Part shown: one piece after another, positions 1 to 6,806 of the stretch
How the letters are laid out: each line of letters starts with the position of its first letter
Position numbering within the stretch: the first letter of the stretch is position 1
Origin: CAWKMN01 sp963850765
GTDB lineage: Bacteria; Chloroflexota; Anaerolineae; Aggregatilineales; Aggregatilineaceae
DNA length: 64,000 nucleotides
Assembly (NCBI GenBank): GCA_963850765.1
Contig: CAWKMN010000003.1
Location: 1,116,001-1,180,000, forward strand
Direction of reading: 5' to 3'
Translations under genes and position numbers: made by a program
Notes under the pieces: generated by a model
Database searches by the model: none
What the model was told of the DNA's origin: nothing
Seen by the model: only the letters and a program-made list of their open reading frames with translations

Positions 1-409
1 CGTTCGCGTTCAGGATGCCGAGTCCAGGCGGCGTATCGATCAGCACATAATCGAACGGGATGCGGCTCTGCTGCAAGGCATGCCGCAATCGCTGCACGCG
101 ATTCGCCGCGCCCGCGATCTGGATCTCGGCGGCGGCGAGATCGATGCTGGCCGGGACCAGCACCAGATTCTTGCGCACGGGGCGCACCACCCGCGCCAGC
201 GATACCTCGCTGTGCATCAGCAGTGAATACGTGCTGCGCCGGATATCGTGCGAATCAATGCCGAACGCCCCCGTCAGGCCGCCCTGCGGATCCAGGTCGA
301 TCATCAGGACACGCGCCCCCATATCGGCCAGCGCCATCCCCAGGTTCATCACCGAAGTCGACTTTCCTACGCCGCCCTTTTGGTTGGCGATGACCAGCGT
401 TCGTGTCAT
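1..409 (-). CDS. ParA/Soj-family ATPase, N-terminal part (runs off the window)
   Basis: This is a deviant-Walker ATPase of the ParA/Soj/MinD type, which acts in chromosome or plasmid partitioning. The start is ATG at 409 and the frame stays open to base 1, giving about 136 residues. The N-terminus reads TRTLVIANQKGGVGKST, the deviant Walker A motif with its signature lysine (KGGVGKS). It is followed by VLMIDLDPQGG (the A' motif) and, near the window edge, by DYVLIDTPPGLG (Walker B). ParA normally sits beside parB, which would lie outside the window. The C-terminus is not visible, so Soj cannot be separated from an orphan ParA. Confidence 0.93.
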   Translation of the reverse strand, partial: MTRTLVIANQKGGVGKSTSVMNLGMALADMGARVLMIDLDPQGGLTGAFGIDSHDIRRSTYSLLMHSEVSLARVVRPVRKNLVLVPASIDLAAAEIQIAGAANRVQRLRHALQQSRIPFDYVLIDTPPGLGILNAN

Positions 410-500
410 GCGTCCTCAGTCCTGGTAGTCCCTGATAACAGGTTGCCATTATAGCACACCCCAATTTTGCACACCGGATTCCCACCACAGGGACAGACTG

Positions 501-629
501 AAAAAAAGATGAACCACAGAGAACACAGAGGCACAGAGTTAGAACAAAGGGAAAAAGGCCTTAGGCTCTATTCTCTCTTTCTTTTTCCTTTCTCTGTGTT
601 CTCCGTGTCCTCTGTGGTGATCTTTTTTT
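501..629. repeat. CACAGAG-type palindromic intergenic repeat, copy 1
   Basis: The element is a long imperfect inverted repeat. The left arm starts with A7, then GAT.AACCACAGAG and CAGAGGCACAGAG. The right arm reads CTCTGTGTTCTC, then CCTCTGTGGTGATC and T7. The two ends therefore pair, including the A and T runs. A second copy lies at 23425-23560 and a half copy at 38430-38459. Read as protein it gives spurious NHREHRG-type peptides. It lies between divergently oriented genes. Confidence 0.8.
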
Positions 630-641
630 GCTTTTCCGGGC

Positions 642-670
642 TTATCACCTCCAGCCGCCGCTGTTATAAT
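642..670 (+). promoter_or_regulatory. Predicted sigma-70-type promoter for the DUF2344 gene
   Basis: A perfect TATAAT at 665-670 follows TTATCA at 642-647 with a 17-base spacer. The ATG at 677 is only seven bases beyond the -10 box, so the transcript may be leaderless. Confidence 0.6.
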
Positions 671-676
671 CGTCAC

Positions 677-1348
677 ATGAATCAACCGCTCACCCTCCAA
701 CGTATCCGCATCACATTTGGCAAACATGGCGCGCTCCGGTTTATCGGCCATCTTGATCTGGCGAAGACCTGGGAGCGTGCGCTGCGCCGCGCGCAAATCC
801 CGCTCGAATATACGCAGGGGTTTAATCCCCGGCCCCGCCTGCAATTTGCCGCCGCGCTGCAAGTCGGCGTGACCAGCGAGAGCGAACTGCTGGACGCGTG
901 GCTCACCGCCCGGTTGGACGGCGATTTCCCCGCCGCCTGGATCGAGCGTCTCAACGCCGCTAACCCGGCCGGCCTGCGCGTTTACGACATCACGGACGTT
1001 CCGATCAAAGATCCCGCGCTGCCGACGCAGGTTTCGACCTCGGAATTTGTGATTACGCCGTTTGATGAATCGATCAGCGCCGATGATCTTCGGGCGCGTG
1101 TGGAAACGCTGCTCGCCCAACCTACCATCGAACGTGTGACCGCGAACGCAAAACGTTACGATCTGCGCCCGCGTATCCTGGATCTCACCGTGGACGAGGA
1201 TGGCAGCCTGATCGCGCTGCTGTCATCCAATGAGCGATCCAACGCACGCCCCGACGAACTGGTGGATGCGCTCGGCCTGCCGATGGAGCAGGTCCGCATT
1301 CACCGCCGCCGCCTGAATCTGGATAACTCCACACAAGCCGCCGAATAA
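677..1348 (+). CDS. DUF2344 / TIGR03936-family protein
   Basis: The protein has 223 residues and belongs to DUF2344, a family often fused or adjacent to a radical-SAM protein. Its biochemical role is unknown. The N-terminus carries the family signature: RITFGKHGALRFIGHLDL, then ERALRRAQIPLEYTQGFNPRP. An upstream in-frame extension to 467 is rejected because it translates the palindromic repeat at 501-629. The chosen ATG lies directly after a TATAAT box. The usual radical-SAM partner is not next to it here; the downstream neighbour is the convergent korB. Confidence 0.85.
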   Translation: MNQPLTLQRIRITFGKHGALRFIGHLDLAKTWERALRRAQIPLEYTQGFNPRPRLQFAAALQVGVTSESELLDAWLTARLDGDFPAAWIERLNAANPAGLRVYDITDVPIKDPALPTQVSTSEFVITPFDESISADDLRARVETLLAQPTIERVTANAKRYDLRPRILDLTVDEDGSLIALLSSNERSNARPDELVDALGLPMEQVRIHRRRLNLDNSTQAAE

Positions 1349-1377
1349 AAAACAGGCGGCAGAAAATGCCACCTGTT
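1347..1377 (-). terminator. Intrinsic terminator of the korA-korB operon
   Basis: Read on the minus strand, an 11-bp stem with one mismatch (1377-1367 with 1361-1351, loop of about 5 bases) is followed by a run of T (1352-1347). It lies 120 bases beyond the korB stop. It overlaps the stop codon of the convergent DUF2344 gene. Confidence 0.7.
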
Positions 1378-1399
1378 CTCGTCTCCAACAGTGAGTTAG

Positions 1400-1488
1400 C
1401 CCCTCCCTAAATCCCTCCCCACACGGGTGGAGAGGGACTTCAGGCGCTCGCTTTTCTCCAGGCGTGCTCTGCTCGCCGGGATAGGGGC
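1400..1488. repeat. CCCTCCCTAAATCCC-type repeat, copy 1
   Basis: The block begins CCCCTCCCTAAATCCCTCCCC and ends GCCGGGATAGGGG, and the ends are roughly complementary. An inner hairpin pairs CCCTCCCC with GGAGAGGG. A second copy is at 24521-24598. This copy lies between convergent genes. Confidence 0.7.
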
Positions 1489-1497
1489 CATAACCGG

Positions 1498-2532
1498 CTA
1501 ATCGCAGCAGATCAGCCGCGTGTTGATCGCATCCAGCGCGTCGCGCGTCGGACGCAGGCTTTCGCTCTTGAGCTGCGCCAGCGGCTCATCCACCAGATGA
1601 TTGATCTCGGCCAGCGTTTGCCGCGCCTGGTCCACGTAGATCAGCCCGGTGATGTAGTGATTCTCGCGCCGCGCTTCCTCCAGCAGCCGGAAGGCCGCCG
1701 TGCGGTCGGTGGGATCGTGCTTCAGGGGGTCGAGCTTCTTCAGCACCACGTGCGATCCATCGTGCATTTCGACCGTCTGCACCGCGCCCGGCTCCATCTC
1801 TTCAATCGCGATCGGCTCGTATTCCGGGATAAACGTGATGTCTTGCAGCGGCTCCTGGTGCGCCTTGCCATACGGATAGCTGTGGCTCGCGCTTTCGTGA
1901 TTGTTGAAGGTGACGCACGGGCTGATGATGTCCAGCACAGCCGTCCCCTTGTGGCTGAAGGCCGCCTTGAGCAGCTCACGGACCTGCTTGGCATCGCCGG
2001 CGAACGTGCGCGCCACGAACGATGCATTGTCGATCAACGCTTCCATGCAGATATCGATCGGAGGAAGCTCGTTCACGCCGGCGTATTTGAGTTCCTGGCC
2101 CATATCAGCCGTGGCCGAGAACTGGCCCTTGGTCAGTCCGTAGACACCGTTGTTCTCCACGATATACACAATCGGCACGTTGCGGCGGACCATATGCTTA
2201 AACTGCCCCAGCCCAATGCTGCCGGTGTCGCCGTCGCCGCTCACCCCGATCGCGATCAGGTCGCGGTTGGCGGCCATCGCGCCGGTCGCCAGCGACGGCA
2301 TACGCCCGTGCAGGCCGTTAAAACCGTGCGAGCGGTTCAGGAAATAGGCGGGCGACTTGCTCGAACAGCCGATACCGCTCAGTTTGATCACCCGGTGCGG
2401 ATCGAGCGAAATGTCGTAGGCCACCGCGATGATCTGGCTCGCGATCGAGTTATGGCCGCAGCCCACACACAGCGTGGATTTGCCGCCCTTATAATCGTTC
2501 TTTGAAAGGTTAACGAGATTCAGCGCACCCAT
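1498..2532 (-). CDS. korB: 2-oxoacid:ferredoxin oxidoreductase, beta subunit (thiamine-PP binding)
   Basis: The 344-residue beta subunit binds thiamine diphosphate and, with the alpha/gamma subunit encoded just upstream, oxidatively decarboxylates a 2-oxoacid to acyl-CoA while reducing ferredoxin. The N-terminus has CVGCGHNSI (C22 and C25). GISVSGDGDTGSIG-like sequence marks the TPP/Mg region, followed by VYIVENNGVYGLTKGQ. The ATG at 2532 lies three bases after the korA stop, so the two are translationally close. Substrate (2-oxoglutarate versus pyruvate or branched chain) cannot be fixed from sequence by eye; 2-oxoglutarate is the best family match. Confidence 0.92.
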   Translation of the reverse strand: MGALNLVNLSKNDYKGGKSTLCVGCGHNSIASQIIAVAYDISLDPHRVIKLSGIGCSSKSPAYFLNRSHGFNGLHGRMPSLATGAMAANRDLIAIGVSGDGDTGSIGLGQFKHMVRRNVPIVYIVENNGVYGLTKGQFSATADMGQELKYAGVNELPPIDICMEALIDNASFVARTFAGDAKQVRELLKAAFSHKGTAVLDIISPCVTFNNHESASHSYPYGKAHQEPLQDITFIPEYEPIAIEEMEPGAVQTVEMHDGSHVVLKKLDPLKHDPTDRTAAFRLLEEARRENHYITGLIYVDQARQTLAEINHLVDEPLAQLKSESLRPTRDALDAINTRLICCD

Positions 2533-2535
2533 TCT

Positions 2536-4368
2536 TTACTGCTCCTTCTCCACAATTTCACCCACCAGCCAGCGCGCGGTCAGCGGTAAGCCATCACTAT
2601 GCGCGAGGGAGATCACCCGGTTTGCCAGTTCAGGGAATTCCATCCGCAGCAGTTTGGCCATCTGCCCGTCCGTGTTATTCTCGACCACATAAATCCGCTC
2701 GTATTCGCTCATGAACTGGCGCGTCGTTTCTTCGAACGGCAGCGCGCGCAGGCGCAGATAACTGCTCAGGATGTCCTTGTCGTGCAGCCGGTCGCGCGCC
2801 TCGATCACACAGGCGTCGGACGTGCCGTAGGCGATGATGCCGAACTGCGCACTATCCACCCGGTCAACCACCGGCTTGGGCACCAGGGTCCGCGCCGTAT
2901 CAAATTTGCGGTTCAGACGTTCCATGTTCTCGGCCCAGTCATCGGGACGCTCGCTGTAGACCGCCTGCGCGTTATGGCCGGTGCCGCGCGCGAAGTACGC
3001 CGCCATCGGGTGATCCGTGCCGGGCAGCGTCCGGTAGCCAATACCGTCGCCATCGACATCTTCGTAACGGCCAAAGCGCCCCAGCCGCTCCAGATCTTCC
3101 GCCGTGAGCACTTTGCCCCGGTCCATCGGCTGTTCGGGGTAATCAAACGGCTGGCCCATCCAGACATTCATGCCCAGGTCCAGATCGCTCAGCACAAACA
3201 CGATCGATTGCAGTCGCTCGGCCAGATCGAACGCCTTCCACCCGCACTCAAACGCCTCGTTGATGTTGTTGGGGAACAACACGACGTGTTTGGTATCGCC
3301 GTGACCCATGAAGTACGCCATCAGCACATCACCCTGTGAGGTGCGTGTCGGCAAACCCGTGCTCGGCCCCATGCGCTGAATATCCCAGATGACCGACGGG
3401 ACTTCGACATAATACGCCAGCCCGGCGTATTCTGACATCAGCGACAGACCCGGCCCGGACGTCGAGGACATGGCGCGCGCGCCCGCCCAGCCGGCACCCA
3501 CTACCGCACCGATCGCGGCCAGTTCGTCTTCCGTCTGGATAATGGCATAGGTGGCCTTGCCGGTAGCCGGGTCGGTTCGCAAATCGGCCAGATATTGACG
3601 CATCGCGTCGATCATGCTGGTCGAAGGGGTGATCGGATACCACGCGACCACCGAGACACCGCCGAAAACGGCACCGAGCGCGCCCGCTGAATTGCCATCG
3701 AGCAGCAGCATGCCCTGCGTGCCGTTGCTCATCGGCTCAACGCGGTAGGGATCGGTCTTGGCGAGGTTGTCCTGCGCCCACTCATACGCGGCGCGGACTA
3801 CCGACATATTCATATTAATCGCCTTGGCCTTGCCGCCAAAGTGGAAATCGATGGCGAAGGCGATCTCGTCCAGGCCGATATCCAGCACGGTCGCGAGCAC
3901 GCCCACATAGACCATATTGGCGATGTACGACTTGAGATCCTGAGGCACATCGGTCTGATCGATCAGCGCCTTGACCGGCATGGGATAAAATGTCACATCG
4001 TCGCGCTCAGGCTTCATCTTCCACTCTTCCGGGTAGAAGCAGACGCCGCCGCTGGCGAGGTTGGCAATATCATCCACCGATGATTCCGGGTTCATCGCCA
4101 CCAGCATATGATAGTCGTCCAGCCGCGCGATATACCCATCCTTGCTGACCCGGATGGTGAACCACGTGGGCAGTCCTTGAATATTCGACGGAAAGATATT
4201 TTTGCCGCTCACCGGAACGCCCATCCGAAAGATCGCGCGCAGAAGCGCGGTGTTCGCCGTCTGGCTGCCCGATCCGTTCGCTGTTGCGATCATGATCTGG
4301 AAGTCGTTGACGATGGGCTTTCGTTCCTCCAGCAGCGAGTTGAATGGAGAACCTTGAACGTTGCTCAT
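2536..4368 (-). CDS. korA: 2-oxoacid:ferredoxin oxidoreductase, fused gamma-alpha subunit
   Basis: This 610-residue protein carries the gamma domain first (about residues 20-190, with ANGSGSQTANTALLRA) and then the pyrimidine-binding alpha domain (GNSAGALGAVFGGVSVVAWYPITPSTS region), as in KorA/2-oxoglutarate oxidoreductases. An in-frame TTG at 4401 is possible. I prefer ATG at 4368, which has a GGAG motif upstream and starts at the conserved N-terminus. It sits between a GntR regulator gene and korB on the same strand. The architecture implies a low-potential, ferredoxin-linked TCA or anaplerotic step. Confidence 0.9.
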   Translation of the reverse strand: MSNVQGSPFNSLLEERKPIVNDFQIMIATANGSGSQTANTALLRAIFRMGVPVSGKNIFPSNIQGLPTWFTIRVSKDGYIARLDDYHMLVAMNPESSVDDIANLASGGVCFYPEEWKMKPERDDVTFYPMPVKALIDQTDVPQDLKSYIANMVYVGVLATVLDIGLDEIAFAIDFHFGGKAKAINMNMSVVRAAYEWAQDNLAKTDPYRVEPMSNGTQGMLLLDGNSAGALGAVFGGVSVVAWYPITPSTSMIDAMRQYLADLRTDPATGKATYAIIQTEDELAAIGAVVGAGWAGARAMSSTSGPGLSLMSEYAGLAYYVEVPSVIWDIQRMGPSTGLPTRTSQGDVLMAYFMGHGDTKHVVLFPNNINEAFECGWKAFDLAERLQSIVFVLSDLDLGMNVWMGQPFDYPEQPMDRGKVLTAEDLERLGRFGRYEDVDGDGIGYRTLPGTDHPMAAYFARGTGHNAQAVYSERPDDWAENMERLNRKFDTARTLVPKPVVDRVDSAQFGIIAYGTSDACVIEARDRLHDKDILSSYLRLRALPFEETTRQFMSEYERIYVVENNTDGQMAKLLRMEFPELANRVISLAHSDGLPLTARWLVGEIVEKEQ

Positions 4369-4437
4369 CTTGATTTCACACTCCTGACAGGGTTTGCTCA
4401 AAAAGCTGACTTCAACACTGAAGGTCGGATAACAAAT

Positions 4438-5151
4438 CTATTCAAATGGCTGATAAGTCGAGGATCCCCTTTCTGCTGCGAACTCTACAGTGTCGGGACT
4501 GTATCGTAATAATGCCATATGCTCGGCCATGGCGCGGTAGCTGCCCTCGACATCTCCGCGCGCCAGACACTCCACCATCCGTTCGTGGTAATCCCAGATC
4601 TCGCGGTGATGCGCCAGATCGGCGTACAGGGCCAATCCAAATGCCTCATACGCCACCCAGTACGCTTCGAGAATGCCCTGCACAAAGGCGTTGTGGAAAC
4701 GTTTGAAGAACGTCAGGTGCAGCTGGCGATGCTCCTGAATGGGCACGGCCACCGGGATACGATTCAGCTTATCGCGCGCCTGGCTCACCAGCCGGCGCAG
4801 ACTCTCAATATCATCCAGCGTAAGCAGGGTGACGGCTTCATGCCAGAAGCTTAGCTCAATATGCTTGCGGAGCTGCGCAAAATCGTGAAAACACGTCTGG
4901 TCAAGGCCCAGCGCGTAGAGCACGCTCAAAGTCGCCGTGCGGGCAAAGTCATAACCCTGCACCTGGATGCCGGTGCGCGGTTTGATCTGGACCAGCCCCA
5001 GCGTCCGGGCGACGGCGAGATCCTCGCGGACCTTGCTGATACTGACGCCCATCTCCTGGCTCAATTCGGCCAGCGTGGGCAGCCGGTCGCCGGGCTGTAA
5101 CTGGTGTTGGACGATATAGCGCAGAATATCCGAATCCACATGGATCGGCAT
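4438..5151 (-). CDS. GntR-family (FadR-type) transcriptional regulator
   Basis: The 237-residue protein has an N-terminal winged helix (residues 1-65: LQPGDRLPTLAELSQEMGVS, then SKVREDLAVARTLGLV) and a helical FCD/FadR-like effector domain with HEAVTLL and HRQLHLTFFKRF segments. It is the first gene of a run with korA and korB, 69 bases before korA. A promoter with a palindrome just after the expected start of transcription lies upstream, which suggests autorepression and control of korAB. The effector is unknown; an organic or 2-oxo acid is only a guess from context. Confidence 0.88.
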   Translation of the reverse strand: MPIHVDSDILRYIVQHQLQPGDRLPTLAELSQEMGVSISKVREDLAVARTLGLVQIKPRTGIQVQGYDFARTATLSVLYALGLDQTCFHDFAQLRKHIELSFWHEAVTLLTLDDIESLRRLVSQARDKLNRIPVAVPIQEHRQLHLTFFKRFHNAFVQGILEAYWVAYEAFGLALYADLAHHREIWDYHERMVECLARGDVEGSYRAMAEHMALLRYSPDTVEFAAERGSSTYQPFE

Positions 5152-5178
5152 GGGGCAGGTTGGCCTTTAACGTCAATC

Positions 5179-5194
5179 ATCTGATCAATCAGAT
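5179..5194. promoter_or_regulatory. Probable GntR operator
   Basis: The palindrome ATCTGAT-CA-ATCAGAT has perfect 7-base arms. It lies just downstream of the predicted start of transcription of the gntR-korA-korB operon and 28 bases before the gntR ATG, a typical repressor position. Confidence 0.6.
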
Positions 5195-5210
5195 TAATCG
5201 AATGATCCAC

Positions 5211-5239
5211 ATTATAAGGGAACTGGCAGGGGATGGCAA
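5211..5239 (-). promoter_or_regulatory. Promoter of the gntR-korA-korB operon
   Basis: On the minus strand TTGCCA (5239-5234), a 17-base spacer and TATAAT (5216-5211) form a strong sigma-70-type promoter. The GntR palindrome begins about 17 bases downstream. Confidence 0.7.
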
Positions 5240-5292
5240 CTGCCAAACGGCATAAAGAAAACAGGCATTATGGAAATTGCGTCAGGTGGTTA

Positions 5293-5733
5293 TCAGGATT
5301 GATCCGGAGGGAGCCACGCGCTGTACTTTGTCCCATTATTCGACCCCGTGCTTCCCTCCGAATCGGCAGCGGGCGAAGCGGGGGCATCCGCCTGAGCGGG
5401 TTTGGCGGCGGGCTTGGATGGATCGGCGTCCAGATCAGCCGCCAACTCGATCATCTTCAGCGTGTTACCCATCAGCCGCTTTGGATTGCTCACCGACGTG
5501 ACTTCACGCGCGCCCTTCCCCAACTCGCGCGCCGTGTCCATCAGTTCTTTACCTTCGGGGCCAAGTTCGCTCTCAAGATCGGCCATAACCTGCGCCCACA
5601 TCTGCCGGCCCTGCCGCACCCATAAACCAAGCTGCCGCGCCCACTTGGCCGTATTTGTCGGCCCACCGATGATAAACAGAGCCAGCGCGATAATCACCAT
5701 CTCCGCCAGACCAACACCAAATATGCCGTCCAT
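5293..5733 (-). CDS. TatA/TatB-like twin-arginine translocase subunit
   Basis: The 146-residue protein opens with MDGIFGVGLAEMVIIALALF, a short N-terminal membrane helix with the conserved glutamate. It continues with the hinge GGP and an amphipathic helix (AKWARQLGLWVRQGRQMW), the TatA/B pattern. The tail is Pro/Ala/Ser-rich and disordered. I chose ATG at 5733, preceded by GTGAGG, over an in-frame TTG at 5754. The gene lies 21 bases after the EamA stop. No tatC is in the window. The length is closer to TatB than TatA, but the split cannot be made safely. Confidence 0.75.
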   Translation of the reverse strand: MDGIFGVGLAEMVIIALALFIIGGPTNTAKWARQLGLWVRQGRQMWAQVMADLESELGPEGKELMDTARELGKGAREVTSVSNPKRLMGNTLKMIELAADLDADPSKPAAKPAQADAPASPAADSEGSTGSNNGTKYSAWLPPDQS

Positions 5734-5754
5734 TACTTTAACCTCACGCTGCAA

Positions 5755-6714
5755 TCAGATTTCCGTCGTACTCACGCGCTCGACTTTGCGGACGCGATCC
5801 TCTGTGCTGGCGACGCCAATCCCCACCAGGATCAGCGCCGCGCCAACCAATTGTAACAGCACCGGCCATTCGTCCAGAAAAATCATTGCCAGCACTGCGC
5901 TGCTGATCGGCTCGCCGAGCGCCACGAGGCTGACATAGGCCGCCGGCAGATAACCGAGCGCGTAGTTAAACGACGAATGCCCGATCAACTGCGGCACCAG
6001 CCCCATCAGGATCATCCACACATATGCCTCTGTGGAGAGCCCCGTCACCTGCTCGCCCGATACCAGCACCACCCCGGCCAGGATGATCGCCGCTGCGCCG
6101 TACACCAGCCAGATATAGACGATCACGCTCAGCCGGGCGCGCAGCCGCCGGCCGATGATGAAATACAGCGCCGCCATCACCGCGCCGATCAGGGCCAACC
6201 CGTTGCCCAGCAGCGGATCCGAGCGGGTGGGTGGCTCGCCCGATGCGCCGCTCAGCCCGACGAGCAGGCCGCCAGCCAGCGCCAGCGCCAGCCCGACCAG
6301 GGTCCACCGGCTGGGCTTTTCCCCGAGCAGGAACGGCGCGAGCAGCGCCACCCACAGCGGATTCGTGGTGACCAGCGTCACGCTGTTGACCACCGCCGTA
6401 TATTCGAGCGACGTGATCCAGGTGGCGAAGTGCAGCCCCAGGATCACGCCCGCCGCCAGCGCCCACGTGAGATCGCTGAGACTGACGGCGCGCACCTCGT
6501 GCCAGTAGCGGCGCAGCACCAGGGGCGTCAGGACCAGCGTCGCCACCCACAGCCGCGCCGCCGACAGCACCAGCGACGGCGCGGATTCCTCCTGCGCCAG
6601 CCGGATAAAGATCGCGGCGGTTGACACAGCCAGCACACCGATCCCCATGACGATGTACGGCCGCCAACTGGCGGCAGCGTCATGTCCTGACGGCGTTTGA
6701 ACCTGTTCGGCCAT
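5755..6714 (-). CDS. EamA/DMT-superfamily transporter
   Basis: The 319-residue membrane protein has about ten hydrophobic segments arranged as two EamA repeats, typical of drug/metabolite transporters (RhaT/YdcZ-like). The first repeat includes LEYTAVVNSVTLVTTNPLWV and the second GHSSFNYALGYLPAAYVSL, the positions of the usual family motifs. The C-terminal 15 residues are charged. It is followed at 21 bases by the TatA/B-like gene. The substrate cannot be inferred; export of amino acids or other metabolites is common in the family. Confidence 0.85.
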   Translation of the reverse strand: MAEQVQTPSGHDAAASWRPYIVMGIGVLAVSTAAIFIRLAQEESAPSLVLSAARLWVATLVLTPLVLRRYWHEVRAVSLSDLTWALAAGVILGLHFATWITSLEYTAVVNSVTLVTTNPLWVALLAPFLLGEKPSRWTLVGLALALAGGLLVGLSGASGEPPTRSDPLLGNGLALIGAVMAALYFIIGRRLRARLSVIVYIWLVYGAAAIILAGVVLVSGEQVTGLSTEAYVWMILMGLVPQLIGHSSFNYALGYLPAAYVSLVALGEPISSAVLAMIFLDEWPVLLQLVGAALILVGIGVASTEDRVRKVERVSTTEI

Positions 6715-6806
6715 TCAAGTTCAGCTTTCTGCGTGCTGCGTCCGCCCGCCCCAGTATCGGCATCAGCCGATCATAACGCGCCGTTGTGATTATGCGAGAG
6801 CCTCGG

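Noticed and set aside
467..676. In-frame N-terminal extension of the DUF2344 gene (NHREHRG-type peptide)
   Set aside because: It translates the palindromic CACAGAG repeat; the family homology begins after ATG 677.
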